Positions 9,588 to 18,272 are shown, numbered from the stretch's first letter. The stretch: 64,000 bases of DNA from Polaribacter vadi (GCF_018861005.1 NZ_JAHKQL010000022.1:39307-103306); one strand, 5' to 3'. Notes: generated by a model not told the origin, from the letters alone. Made by a program: numbers and translations.

Positions 9588-10253
9588 ATGGAAGTAAAAA
9601 TAGCTGATTCTTGGAAAAATATCTTACAACCAGAATTTGATAAACCTTATTTTAAAGAATTGACCGATTTTGTGAAATCTGAATATGAAAATTATACTTG
9701 TTATCCGAAGGCAAAAGATATTTTTACAGCTTTTGATTTTTGTTCTCTAAACGATTTAAAAGTTGTTATTATTGGTCAAGATCCTTATCATGGCCCAAAT
9801 CAGGCAAATGGTTTGTGTTTTTCTGTTAAAGAGGATGTTAAACATCCCCCTTCTTTAGTAAATATTTTTAAAGAAATTTCTTCGGATTTGAATCAAGAAT
9901 ATCCACAAAGTGGAAATTTAGAAAAATGGGCAAAGCAAGGTGTTTTGTTGCTAAATGCAACACTTACAGTTAGGGCGCATGAAGCTGGTAGTCATCAAAA
10001 AAAAGGATGGGAAACTTTTACAGATGTAGTTATCAAACAAATATCCGAAGAAAAAGAAAATATTATTTTTTTACTTTGGGGTGGTTTTGCTAAGAAAAAA
10101 ATGAAATTAATTAACAAAAAGAAACATCAAATATTAACATCTGGTCATCCATCACCATTAAGTGCAAATAGAGGTTATTGGTTTAATAACCAGCATTTTT
10201 CTAAAACAAACGAAATTTTAAACAGTATAAATAAGTCTAAAATACAATGGTAG
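9588..10253 (+). CDS. ung: Uracil-DNA glycosylase, family 1
   Basis: Ung removes uracil from DNA as the first step of base-excision repair. The water-activating motif GQDPYHGPNQANGLCFSV (about residues 64-81) and the leucine-loop motif HPSPLSANRG (about 188-197) are intact. The length of 221 residues is typical. The 3' end overlaps the convergent glycosyltransferase gene by 17 bp. Confidence 0.98.
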   Translation: MEVKIADSWKNILQPEFDKPYFKELTDFVKSEYENYTCYPKAKDIFTAFDFCSLNDLKVVIIGQDPYHGPNQANGLCFSVKEDVKHPPSLVNIFKEISSDLNQEYPQSGNLEKWAKQGVLLLNATLTVRAHEAGSHQKKGWETFTDVVIKQISEEKENIIFLLWGGFAKKKMKLINKKKHQILTSGHPSPLSANRGYWFNNQHFSKTNEILNSINKSKIQW

Positions 10254-11250
10254 ATATAAGTGTTTCGTTATAATAAGGCAATAAGATAGCTTCTAAAATA
10301 TCTTCTGTTGTATCTTCGTAATTTACGTCTATTAGATTCTCTGCCTGAATCCACTTTGCAATTTTTGTAATTCTTTTTTTGCTTAACTTCTTTAAAACTG
10401 GCACACCCATTTCTTTTAAAGCAAGTGCATTGCATTTTTGCTCATATTGGTTTTTCATTGGTATTACCATCAATTTTTTTCTTAAAAATAAAGCTTCTGA
10501 TGGTGTTTCGAATCCTGCACCACAAAGTACACCACTAGAAGAAGCCATACTTTTTATAAAATCGAATTCGTTAACAGGATAAATGGTTATGTTTTTTCTG
10601 AATATTAAACTCGTAGTTTCTTTAGAAAAAATGTGCCATTTTACAATTGGTATTTGAGATAATACTTTTACAATTTTATCATGATTATAAGATGGCAGAT
10701 ATACTGTAAAATGCCCTTTGTTTGTAATTTTTTTATTACGAATTTTTTTTCTTATTATGGGTGTAAATGTAGTATTACTATATGTTTTAAAATGAAAACC
10801 AAATTTTGAATTAGCAGGTGCATAATATTTTAAAATAAGTTTTTCTATAAAATGTTTACTGTATTTTGGTGCTGCTTTATCTGATACTGCATTTTGATGA
10901 CTTAAAGAAACAATGTTTACATTATTAACTTTTGCAGCCCAAGCAGAAACTGGCTCAAAATCGTTTAAAACTAAATCGTATTGTTTAATTGGTAATTCTT
11001 TAATTTCTTTAAAAAAACGAGACAATTTCATTTTTTTATAACTAGCCCAAAAATCGATACCTCCTTTATTACCAAAAGTATAATTTAAACCATGTATTTT
11101 ATATTTTATTGGGTAGCCTAATTCTAAATTATTCTCATTACCACTAATTAGAATATCTAAATCGCCTTTTTCTTGTAAAATAGGAATAATTTCTTTGGCT
11201 CTGGTTATATGTCCATTTCCTGTACCTTGTATTGCATATAGTATTTTCAT
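10237..11250 (-). CDS. MurG-like (GT28-type) glycosyltransferase
   Basis: The 337-residue protein has the N-terminal glycine-rich loop GTGNGHITRAKEI (residues 9-21) typical of GT-B enzymes acting on lipid-linked acceptors. The C-terminal nucleotide-sugar site is CGAGFETPSEALFLRKKLMVIP (about 243-264). It resembles the uncharacterised MJ1255/VC2487-type glycosyltransferases. It lies 12 bp downstream of an LpxH-like gene on the same strand, so a role in envelope lipid or lipid A sugar addition is plausible but inferred. Confidence 0.85.
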   Translation of the reverse strand: MKILYAIQGTGNGHITRAKEIIPILQEKGDLDILISGNENNLELGYPIKYKIHGLNYTFGNKGGIDFWASYKKMKLSRFFKEIKELPIKQYDLVLNDFEPVSAWAAKVNNVNIVSLSHQNAVSDKAAPKYSKHFIEKLILKYYAPANSKFGFHFKTYSNTTFTPIIRKKIRNKKITNKGHFTVYLPSYNHDKIVKVLSQIPIVKWHIFSKETTSLIFRKNITIYPVNEFDFIKSMASSSGVLCGAGFETPSEALFLRKKLMVIPMKNQYEQKCNALALKEMGVPVLKKLSKKRITKIAKWIQAENLIDVNYEDTTEDILEAILLPYYNETLISTIVF

Positions 11251-11262
11251 AATAAAAATAAT

Positions 11263-12132
11263 TTATGTTTTTCTAATATCAAATTCTCTTAACAACTCAT
11301 TAAAAAGTATGTTGTGTTCTTTTTCTTTGTTTTTCTTTTTTTCTTTTTTGGTTTCGTTTACCTCAAAACCTTTTGCAACATCGTCTTTAGCATATTCGTA
11401 TAAAGACCATTCTTTTTTATTGTATTCTAGAGCTGTTAAATTTTCTATCCAATCACCAGAATTTAAATAAATAGTTTTTCCTTTTTGATTTTTAATTTTT
11501 TTGATTTCTGGTTGATGTATGTGCCCACAAACCACATAATCGTAGTTGTTGTCAATAGCAATATCAGAAGCAGTTTTCTCAAAATCATTTATAAATTTTA
11601 CAGCGCTTTTTACACTGTTTTTTATTTTTTTAGAGAGCGATAATTTTCCATAACCAAAAAGCTGACTAACCCAATTCATAAAAGTGTTTAAAACAATTAG
11701 CAAATCGTAACCTTTGCCACCTAATTTAGCCAACCATTTAGAGTGTTTCATTGTTACATCAAAAACATCTCCATGAAAAATCCAAGCTTTTTTACCATCT
11801 AGATTTAAGATTATTTTATTTAAAATCTTAAAATTTCCTAGTTGAAAACCTTTGAATTTTCTTAGCATTTCATCATGATTACCTGTAATGTAATATACTT
11901 TGGTGTCTTTAGATAAAAGTGATGTTAGATGTTTTATAACATTCATATGCGATTTAGGAAAAAATCGTTTTTTAAATTGCCATATATCTATGATGTCTCC
12001 ATTTAGAATTAACGTTTCTGGCTGAATGGTTTTTAAGTAATTTAATACTTCTTTTGCTCTGCAACCATAGGTTCCTAAATGAATATCAGAAATTACAACT
12101 AGTTCTACTTTACGCTTTTTAGTTTTTTTCAT
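11263..12132 (-). CDS. Calcineurin-like phosphoesterase, probable UDP-2,3-diacylglucosamine diphosphatase (LpxH type)
   Basis: All metallophosphoesterase blocks are present in order: ISDIHLG (15-21), NGDIIDIW (44-51), GNHDE (83-87), HGDVFD and GHIHQPE. This arrangement fits LpxH, which hydrolyses UDP-2,3-diacylglucosamine to lipid X in lipid A synthesis. The protein is longer (289 residues) than E. coli LpxH (240) because of a basic C-terminal extension rich in Lys/Glu (about 262-275). It is first in a two-gene unit with the glycosyltransferase. The exact substrate is inferred. Confidence 0.82.
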   Translation of the reverse strand: MKKTKKRKVELVVISDIHLGTYGCRAKEVLNYLKTIQPETLILNGDIIDIWQFKKRFFPKSHMNVIKHLTSLLSKDTKVYYITGNHDEMLRKFKGFQLGNFKILNKIILNLDGKKAWIFHGDVFDVTMKHSKWLAKLGGKGYDLLIVLNTFMNWVSQLFGYGKLSLSKKIKNSVKSAVKFINDFEKTASDIAIDNNYDYVVCGHIHQPEIKKIKNQKGKTIYLNSGDWIENLTALEYNKKEWSLYEYAKDDVAKGFEVNETKKEKKKNKEKEHNILFNELLREFDIRKT

Positions 12133-12238
12133 TTTAAATAGTTAATTACAGAAGCTAGATCAACTATTTTTAGATTAGATAATAAGTTTGTAACTTGATA
12201 TTTACTATACATAAAAATCTATTTTGCTCTTGTTTTAA

Positions 12239-12246
12239 CAAAAATA
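12239..12246 (-). promoter_or_regulatory. Candidate -7 box for the LpxH-like gene
   Basis: Minus strand TATTTTTG, 107 bases upstream of the start at 12132. The remainder of the 295-bp gap (12133-12427) shows only AT-rich sequence and the palindrome at 12371-12394. Confidence 0.35.
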
Positions 12247-12370
12247 GAAGTACAATGTGTTTTTAGGGTAAATTTAAAATGAATAAAAAGTAAGTTTAAC
12301 CTTATTAAAAAGTTTGTAGAATGTTAATAAAACATTAATTATTAAGGTTTTAGTAAGTGGTTAAGGAGGT

Positions 12371-12394
12371 AAATCCACTTTTAAAAGTGGATTT
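12371..12394. terminator. Perfect 24-bp palindrome downstream of the small lipoprotein gene
   Basis: AAATCCACTTTT followed by its exact complement. It sits 34 bases past the stop of the 46-residue lipoprotein (minus strand). There is no strong T-run on the minus side; the plus side continues ATTGA. A terminator or 3'-stabilising hairpin is the likeliest reading. Confidence 0.45.
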
Positions 12395-12427
12395 TATTGA
12401 ATTTAAAAATTAAGAAACAAGTAAAAT

Positions 12428-12568
12428 TTAACTTAAATCTACTTGTTGTAATGTTGTTGGATTTGTTGTGTTAAGCTCTGCTAATCCGCAAGAACTAGAA
12501 GTACTTCTACAAGATGAAAAACAAATAATTCCTAAAATACAAATTACAATAAATACTGCTTTTTTCAT
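12428..12568 (-). CDS. 46-residue predicted lipoprotein
   Basis: An open frame of 46 codons starting ATG at 12566-12568 encodes a typical lipoprotein signal: MKKA, a hydrophobic core (VFIVICILGIIC), then the lipobox-like FSSC with the acceptor Cys at position 20. The mature peptide would be only 27 residues, Ser/Thr-rich with a second Cys at 27. The frame is followed by a palindrome that may be its terminator. It lies 18 bp upstream (in genome order) of the binding-protein-fold gene's stop. No family recognised; function unknown. Confidence 0.6.
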   Translation of the reverse strand: MKKAVFIVICILGIICFSSCRSTSSSCGLAELNTTNPTTLQQVDLS

Positions 12569-12586
12569 TTATATACTTTTTATGAT

Positions 12587-13447
12587 TTAAATGTACATAT
12601 TTTTTATGAATTTTCCTGAATTTTTCTTCTTTTCAATAACGTTAAACTTTACCATTTTATTTTGAATGCGTGTAATTAAATTTTTTGTTATTGGTTTGCC
12701 TGCATTCCATTCAGTTATTTTTAACCACTGCTTAATGTCATTTAATTGCTGTTCGTATCTGTATGCTAGAGTTTTATCTATGTCTTTAACCTTCTTGAAA
12801 TCTTTAGTTTGGTTATTTATGATGTCTAAAACTTTTTTTACTTCGTTAAAGTTATTTTCTAAAACTTCGTTTCTAACAGCAACTACAAAACAAGGCCAAG
12901 GAGTAGGGCAATCGTCTATTCTTCTAAATGTGCCATTATCTACTAAAGGTTTTGTGGTAAAATGTTCCCACATAAAATAATCTGCTTCTCCATTTGTAAG
13001 TGCATCAATACCACCTTGTAAATTTTTAATTACTTTAAATTTTAATTTAGTAACATCCCAACCTTGGTTGTATGCATTTACAATTGCCATTAAATGTGAT
13101 CCAGAACCAAACCTGCTAATTGCAATTGTGGCATGTTCTAAATCTTCTATTTTTTTAAATGATGATTTTGCGCCTACATGAATACCCCAAATTAAAGGAG
13201 TTTTTACAAATGTCTGTACAATTTTGGAAGGATTACCATCTGCAATATCTTTAATAATGCCTTCTGTTAATACTATAGCAATATCTACAGAGCCATCTCT
13301 TAATGCTTTGCACATTTGCCCTGTACCACCAGGATAATCTTGCCAACGTAAATTAATATTATGTTTATTGTATTCTTTATTTTTTAGAGTAATGTACCAA
13401 GGATAATTAAAATGCTCTGGTACACCACCAACTTTTAAGTTAGTCAT
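12587..13447 (-). CDS. Cytosolic periplasmic-binding-fold protein (CA3427-like)
   Basis: The 286-residue sequence has the type 2 solute-binding (NMT1/SsuA/THI5-like) pattern: LKVGGVPEHFNYPWY at the start, PGGTGQMCKAL, GSVDIAIVLTEG, SRFGSGSHLMA and GEADYFMWEHFT. There is no signal peptide or lipobox, so it should stay in the cytosol. From memory it resembles the Candida albicans CA3427 family, cytosolic proteins with a binding-protein fold and a suspected link to thiamine pyrimidine metabolism. The start codon directly abuts the stop of the nucleoside phosphorylase (TAAATG), so the two are translationally coupled. No ABC permease or ATPase is nearby. Ligand unknown. Confidence 0.75.
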   Translation of the reverse strand: MTNLKVGGVPEHFNYPWYITLKNKEYNKHNINLRWQDYPGGTGQMCKALRDGSVDIAIVLTEGIIKDIADGNPSKIVQTFVKTPLIWGIHVGAKSSFKKIEDLEHATIAISRFGSGSHLMAIVNAYNQGWDVTKLKFKVIKNLQGGIDALTNGEADYFMWEHFTTKPLVDNGTFRRIDDCPTPWPCFVVAVRNEVLENNFNEVKKVLDIINNQTKDFKKVKDIDKTLAYRYEQQLNDIKQWLKITEWNAGKPITKNLITRIQNKMVKFNVIEKKKNSGKFIKNMYI

Positions 13448-14317
13448 TTAATCTACTAATTTTTCTAATGTATATTTTATTAAATCAGCAACAATTTCTT
13501 TTGGATTTGTACTAAACGTACCATTTGCTCTATTTGCAATAATTGCATTCATAGAAACTGCATTATGACCTAATAATTTCGATAATCCATAAATGGCAGA
13601 AGTTTCCATTTCTAGATTGGTTATTCTATTACCATTAAAAGAAAAGCTATCAATTTTGTTATTTAAATCTGCGTCTTGTAAAGCTAATCTTAACACTCTA
13701 CCTTGTGGTGCATAAAAACCACCTGCAGTTGCTGTAATACCTTTATAAACTTTTTTTGATGCTATTTTTGATGCCAATTCACCAGCGTTAGCAATTAATA
13801 AAGGATACGATTTTTTAGAGCTCCAATTGGTATGTTTTACAAAAGCGTCTTCAATTTCTGGATGCGAAATTTTATCAATTTGGTAAGCATGTAGCATTCC
13901 ATTTAAATCTAAAGCATAAGAGCTTAGTAAAAAAGAATCTACAGGAATGTCTTTTTGTAAAGAGCCAGAAGTACCAATTCTAATAATATTTAAGGCAGTA
14001 TGTTCTTTTTTAATTTCTCTAGTTTCTAAATCAATATTTACTAAAGCATCTAATTCGTTTAGAACAATATCTATATTATCAGGACCAATTCCTGTAGAAA
14101 TTACAGAAATTTTCTTGTTTTTATAGTAACCTGTTGTTGTTTTAAATTCTCTTTTTTGTGTGGTAAACTCTATAGAATCGAAATGTTGTGTTACTTTATC
14201 AACTCTATCTTGGTCACCAACAAAAATTATATTTTTTGCAATATGTTCTTTTCTTAAATTTAAATGATAAATACTCCCATCAGGATTTAAGATAAGTTCA
14301 GAAGGTTTAATAGGCAT
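13448..14317 (-). CDS. Nucleoside phosphorylase (uridine/purine phosphorylase superfamily)
   Basis: The 289-residue NP-I family enzyme would cleave a nucleoside with phosphate to base plus (deoxy)ribose 1-phosphate. Visible features are the phosphate-binding IRIGTSGSLQ (about 136-145), the ribose-binding LEMETSAIYGLSKLLG (about 232-247), and an N-terminal FVGDQDRV. It sits between DUF1835 and the binding-fold gene, with zero spacing on both sides (TAAATG), a strongly coupled trio. That suggests the binding-fold protein handles a base, nucleoside or related ligand. Specificity cannot be read from the sequence. Confidence 0.88.
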   Translation of the reverse strand: MPIKPSELILNPDGSIYHLNLRKEHIAKNIIFVGDQDRVDKVTQHFDSIEFTTQKREFKTTTGYYKNKKISVISTGIGPDNIDIVLNELDALVNIDLETREIKKEHTALNIIRIGTSGSLQKDIPVDSFLLSSYALDLNGMLHAYQIDKISHPEIEDAFVKHTNWSSKKSYPLLIANAGELASKIASKKVYKGITATAGGFYAPQGRVLRLALQDADLNNKIDSFSFNGNRITNLEMETSAIYGLSKLLGHNAVSMNAIIANRANGTFSTNPKEIVADLIKYTLEKLVD

Positions 14318-15262
14318 TTAAGATGTAATTTGTAACAGCTTGTTAGATTGATTATGGTATAAGAAGCTGTATTTTTTTGAACCCCCAAGATAAGAAATAT
14401 CATTTCTTAATTGGCCATAATAATTAATTTCATTTTCTAATACTTCTTTTCCTTTTTTGGTTAATCGAACAGGATTAAAAGAATGAAATAGTTTTCTTAA
14501 TTCATTAATTTTATTTTCGTATTGTAAATCACCAAAACCATAAACTTCACCACCATTTAAAAGTTGACTTATTAATTCTTTTTTAGATGTTGGTTTTTGA
14601 TTTAATGCAGTTTCTAGAATTGTGTTTTCAACTTTGTTTAATCCATTTTCTATTGAAGGAAAACGTAATAAATGCGCTTCTATAGCAGAAGCTAAATATT
14701 GAAAAGGAGACATTGGGTTAAATTTATATACAGTTTCTAAACGAAGAGGGGAGTCTGAACAGTATAATTGCCATATGTAATCAGCATATTCAACATCATC
14801 TTGGGTTAATTCAATTCTGTTTTTAAAATGGTTATGAATTTGTTTTTCATTTAATTCTGGTAAACCAAACATTTTTTTAGAATTACCAACTTTACCACTG
14901 CAAACTAAAGAAATATTGTATCCTTTTCTGTATCGTTTTAACCAACTGATTACAGCAATCATATTTATTTGACAAAATAAATCGTGCTCAAACCACAAAA
15001 CAATTTCTTTTTGTTTTTTTTCGTTACAAAGGTTTCTATATTCTTTAATAGTATAATCAATAAACTTTTGTTTACTAACTTTATATGAAGATTTAAAAAA
15101 ATCGTATCTATTTTTCCAGAAAGTTTCACTACCAACATCTGTAGTAGTTTTACCTTCGCACAACATCTCTCTCCAAGTAATAAATTCTCCTTTATATTTT
15201 AATTTTTTAAGATAGTTAGTTGTACTATCACCATTTGTAATGTGTAATATTGAGCCCCCCAT
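14318..15262 (-). CDS. DUF1835 domain protein
   Basis: The 314-residue protein starts with GGSILHITNGDSTTNYL, followed by FITWREMLCEG, and LWFEHDLFCQINMIAVISWL near residues 104-123. These are the DUF1835 hallmarks. A winged-helix-like C-terminal region (about 215-300, TSKKELISQLLNGG ... LTKKGKEVLENE) is present. The biochemical role of DUF1835 is unknown to me. It is translationally coupled to the nucleoside phosphorylase below it. The start at 15262 is the first ATG and gives MGGSILHI. Confidence 0.82.
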   Translation of the reverse strand: MGGSILHITNGDSTTNYLKKLKYKGEFITWREMLCEGKTTTDVGSETFWKNRYDFFKSSYKVSKQKFIDYTIKEYRNLCNEKKQKEIVLWFEHDLFCQINMIAVISWLKRYRKGYNISLVCSGKVGNSKKMFGLPELNEKQIHNHFKNRIELTQDDVEYADYIWQLYCSDSPLRLETVYKFNPMSPFQYLASAIEAHLLRFPSIENGLNKVENTILETALNQKPTSKKELISQLLNGGEVYGFGDLQYENKINELRKLFHSFNPVRLTKKGKEVLENEINYYGQLRNDISYLGGSKKYSFLYHNQSNKLLQITS

Positions 15263-15314
15263 AATTGAAAAAAAACGTTTTTATATAGTTTAGTTAGTTG
15301 TGTTGATTAAAAAA

Positions 15315-15638
15315 TTATCCGCCAACGCGTTTTACTTTAAATCCTTTTTCTTTTAGCATTTCCATTATTTTGTTTCTATAATCACCCTGTATAATGATTC
15401 TGTCATCCTTAAAACTACCTCCCACAGAAAGTTTTGTTTTAATTTCTTTTGCTAATATTTTAAAATCTGATGTTGCACCAGTATAACCTTCTAAAATTGT
15501 AATAGGTTTTCCTTTTCGTTTTTCGTATTTACAAATAATAGGGTCGTCTTGTAACCAAATATTCGATTTTTTTACTTCTGGTTCTTGAGTTTCTTTATGC
15601 TCTGGAAACAAATTTTTTAATTGATCTTTTAAATCCAT
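15315..15638 (-). CDS. SUI1/eIF1-like translation factor (YciH family)
   Basis: The 107-residue protein has the SUI1 core: PITILEGYTGATSDFKILAKEIK, GGSFKDDRIIIQGDYR, then a final hydrophobic-basic strand KGFKVKRVGG. In eukaryotes and archaea this fold governs start-codon fidelity; the bacterial YciH role is minor or stress-related. The start codon overlaps the oxygenase stop by one base (TAATG), so the two are co-translated. Confidence 0.92.
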   Translation of the reverse strand: MDLKDQLKNLFPEHKETQEPEVKKSNIWLQDDPIICKYEKRKGKPITILEGYTGATSDFKILAKEIKTKLSVGGSFKDDRIIIQGDYRNKIMEMLKEKGFKVKRVGG

Positions 15639-16585
15639 TATTTTTTTAATCCTAATTCTCTTAAACGTTCATCTAAAAACTCACCAGCTGTAATATTATC
15701 AAACTGTTTTGGGTTTTTATCGTCTATACAATTTTCTAAAACGTCTAATTTCATATCAGAAATTGGATGCATAAAAAATGGAATTGAATAACGAGAACTA
15801 CCCCACATTTCTTTTGGCGGATTTGTAACTCTATGAATTGTAGATTTTAATTTGTTGTTACTATGTCTAGATAACATATCACCAACATTTATCATTAATT
15901 CATCTGGTTCAGCCATAGCATCAATCCATTCTCCTTTATGGTTTTGTACTTGTAATCCTTTTCCTTGAGCACCCATTAATAAGGTAATCAAGTTTATATC
16001 TCCATGAGCTGCTGCTCTTTCTGCACCTTTTGGTTCAGTTTTTATTGGTGGGTAATGAATAGGTCTTAAAATACTATTACCATTCTTTATATAATTATCA
16101 AAATAAACTTCATCTAAACCTAAATGCAAAGCCAAAGAGCGTAAAACATATTTTGCTGTTTTTTCTAGCATTTGATATGTTTTTTTACCAACTTCATTAA
16201 ATTTAGGTAATTCTTCTACAGCAACATTTTCTGGATATTCTGTTGCATATTTAGAATCTTTATCCACATATTGCCCAAAATGCCAAAATTCTTTTAAATC
16301 TCCTTCTTTTTTACCTTTTGCAGATTCTTTACCAAAAGAAACATATCCTCTTTGACCACCTATTCCTGGAATCTCATATTTTTCTTTTATGTCTGTAGGT
16401 AAATCAAAAAAGTTTTTAATTTCTTCGTATAAATTATCAACTAAATTATCATCTAAAAAATGACCTTTTAAGGCTACAAAACCTATGTTTTCATAGGCAT
16501 GTCCAATTTCATTGATGAATTTTTGCTTTCTGTTTTTATCTTCGGATAAAAAATCCGCAAGATTTACGCTTGGTATTTTATTCAT
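15638..16585 (-). CDS. 2-oxoglutarate/Fe(II) oxygenase, isopenicillin N synthase-like
   Basis: The 315-residue enzyme has the DIOX N-terminal domain (PSVNLADFLSED, GFVALKGHFLDD) and the double-stranded beta-helix core. Iron ligands are His and Asp in AAHGDINLITLL (about 192-203) and His in KSTIHRVTNP (about 252-261), with the 2OG-binding RYSIPFF downstream. Plant- and fungus-like members make secondary metabolites, but the widespread bacterial copy has no assigned substrate. It heads the run of minus-strand genes down to 12587. Confidence 0.9.
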   Translation of the reverse strand: MNKIPSVNLADFLSEDKNRKQKFINEIGHAYENIGFVALKGHFLDDNLVDNLYEEIKNFFDLPTDIKEKYEIPGIGGQRGYVSFGKESAKGKKEGDLKEFWHFGQYVDKDSKYATEYPENVAVEELPKFNEVGKKTYQMLEKTAKYVLRSLALHLGLDEVYFDNYIKNGNSILRPIHYPPIKTEPKGAERAAAHGDINLITLLMGAQGKGLQVQNHKGEWIDAMAEPDELMINVGDMLSRHSNNKLKSTIHRVTNPPKEMWGSSRYSIPFFMHPISDMKLDVLENCIDDKNPKQFDNITAGEFLDERLRELGLKK

Positions 16586-16713
16586 TCTTAATAAGCTTTA
16601 TTAAAAGCGGGGTTTAAAGTTACAAAAAAAAGGTTTCGTTAATTCGTAAAAATATGAGAGCTATTTTTAATATTCAATTTTTTTATGTTAAAAAAATGTT
16701 GATTTCCAAATAA

Positions 16714-17436
16714 TTATCTTTTTGAAAAAGGAATTAGATAAGTTAAAGTATAATTAAATCCAAAACCTGTACCACTTTCAAAGATTCTATTGAAACCTGG
16801 TGCATATAGAGTTTTAAAGTTGTCAGGTTCTTTAGCACTGACTAATATTTTGTAAGAAAAGCTAGCACTTACGTAAAAGTTTTTAAAAGTTTCTACTTTA
16901 AAACCTAACATAAATTCGGTCCAATGTGCATTTAAACTTGTAGTTGTACCAGTTGGAACTATACTTGAAGGAAAATAAGGAGAACCATTATCTTCGCCAT
17001 TTACTACATTAGGTGTGTAACTATTTAAGGTTTGATCAAAAACACTAAACCCATACCTAAAACCTAGAAAAATTTCGTTATTCATATCTAACCAATTTTC
17101 ATAAGCATTAAAATTGAATCCTAATCTAGCATAGCTTCCTTTTGCAGTTGAGTTTGTAAATTCTTCTGCATTTGTTTCTTCTTCATAGCCTAATTCTGCA
17201 GCTACAAAAAAACGTTTAGATATTCTGTAATCACCAACAATTTCAAATCCACTTTCATAATAACCATCTATTGCTGCTTTTATGGGTTTACTTATGTCTA
17301 AACCTAAACGAATTCCGTAAGGAGATTTATATATAATTGTGTCTTTAGTTTCAGAAGGTTTATCTTTTTTTTGTTCTTGTGCAAATACATTAACAACAAT
17401 AAAAAGCAAGAAAATATTAATGAAATACTTGTACAT
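16714..17436 (-). CDS. DUF6048-type outer-membrane beta-barrel-like protein
   Basis: The 240-residue protein has a signal peptide (MYKYFINIFLLFIVVNVFAQ). The mature part is rich in aromatic, amphipathic beta strands (FFVAAELGYEEETN, YARLGFNFNAYENW, EIFLGFRYGFSVFD) and ends in a strand with terminal aromatic residues, as in small outer-membrane barrels. I match it to DUF6048 from memory. Its 5' end overlaps the 3' end of the upstream lipoprotein gene by 20 bp, so they are coupled. Confidence 0.78.
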   Translation of the reverse strand: MYKYFINIFLLFIVVNVFAQEQKKDKPSETKDTIIYKSPYGIRLGLDISKPIKAAIDGYYESGFEIVGDYRISKRFFVAAELGYEEETNAEEFTNSTAKGSYARLGFNFNAYENWLDMNNEIFLGFRYGFSVFDQTLNSYTPNVVNGEDNGSPYFPSSIVPTGTTTSLNAHWTEFMLGFKVETFKNFYVSASFSYKILVSAKEPDNFKTLYAPGFNRIFESGTGFGFNYTLTYLIPFSKR

Positions 17437-17866
17437 GAGCTGCAGTTTGATTGTCTATTGTTGTTTCTACTTGAGTAAAATCTGTAATCCAAGAATTGTC
17501 TGTAGTAAAACTAACATCATTAAAAATTATTTTATAACCACAAGAACGAGATACATATTCATTTGCTGGTGTATAATCTATGGTAAATTGTTCAACTATA
17601 TCTCCTTTAGATAAATTATAAATGGTTTGATTTGTGTTGCTATTTAAAGGTATAACTAAAGAATCTGTAGATACGTTCTCAAAAATACTATCTTTTGTAC
17701 CAGACCAAACATAGAGTTCATCTGCTGTTTTTGTGTTGCTTATATCTGTGGCATCATAAAATCGTATAATTAATTTTGGAGTAACAGGATTTTGAGTGCA
17801 AAAATCATCTTTTTCGCAAGCGGATATAATTGTTATTAACAAAAGAAAACCAAATATTTTTCTCAT
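17417..17866 (-). CDS. DUF6452-type lipoprotein
   Basis: The 149-residue protein has a lipoprotein signal (MRKIFGFLLLITIISAC, acceptor Cys 17) followed by EKDDFCTQNPVTPKLIIRFYD, the typical start of DUF6452 (from memory). The rest is beta-rich, with one more Cys in YVSRSCGYKIIF that could pair with Cys 23. It lies just after the pterin dehydratase gene (3-bp gap) and overlaps the DUF6048 gene. The three form one operon. The pairing of DUF6452 and DUF6048 suggests a shared envelope job. Confidence 0.78.
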   Translation of the reverse strand: MRKIFGFLLLITIISACEKDDFCTQNPVTPKLIIRFYDATDISNTKTADELYVWSGTKDSIFENVSTDSLVIPLNSNTNQTIYNLSKGDIVEQFTIDYTPANEYVSRSCGYKIIFNDVSFTTDNSWITDFTQVETTIDNQTAAHVQVFH

Positions 17867-17869
17867 AAA

Positions 17870-18160
17870 TTATTCTTCTACTTCTACAATTCTATTTATG
17901 GCTTTTGCCAATTTAAAATCTAATTCTGTAATACCACCAGCATCATGAGTTGTTAATGAAATGTCTAAAGTATTATAAACATTAGTCCATTCTGGATGAT
18001 GGTTTAAAGCTTCGCATTCAAATGCAATTCTATTCATTGCAGACATACAATCTTTAAAGTTATCAAATTCAAAATCTGTATGTAAAGCATTATCATAAAA
18101 ATCCCAATCAGTTAGGTTTTCTATTCTTTTTTCAATTTCTGTTGTTGTTAATTTTTTCAT
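17870..18160 (-). CDS. 4a-hydroxytetrahydrobiopterin dehydratase (pterin carbinolamine dehydratase)
   Basis: The 96-residue protein carries the family signature EALNHHPEWTNVYNTLDISLTTHD, with the catalytic HH-P-W. It dehydrates 4a-hydroxy-tetrahydropterin made by aromatic amino acid hydroxylases and so recycles the cofactor. It heads an operon with the two envelope proteins, but no functional link is evident. A PTPS-like enzyme elsewhere in the window (48758-49171) may belong to the same cofactor pathway. Confidence 0.95.
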   Translation of the reverse strand: MKKLTTTEIEKRIENLTDWDFYDNALHTDFEFDNFKDCMSAMNRIAFECEALNHHPEWTNVYNTLDISLTTHDAGGITELDFKLAKAINRIVEVEE

Positions 18161-18272
18161 GTTGGAGGTTTTAATGTCTTGCTGCTAAATTATAATCATT
18201 TTTGAAAATAACATTGTTTTTGATTTAATTTTTTATGACATTTTTTTTTTTTAGATATTTGAAAAAAAAAAC

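Noticed and set aside
12587..13447. MqnA/MqnD enzyme of futalosine menaquinone synthesis beside an MqnB-like phosphorylase
   Set aside because: The pairing of a binding-fold protein with a nucleoside phosphorylase suggests it, but the N-terminal motifs do not match MqnA or MqnD, and the GVPEHF and MWEHF motifs fit the CA3427-like family better.
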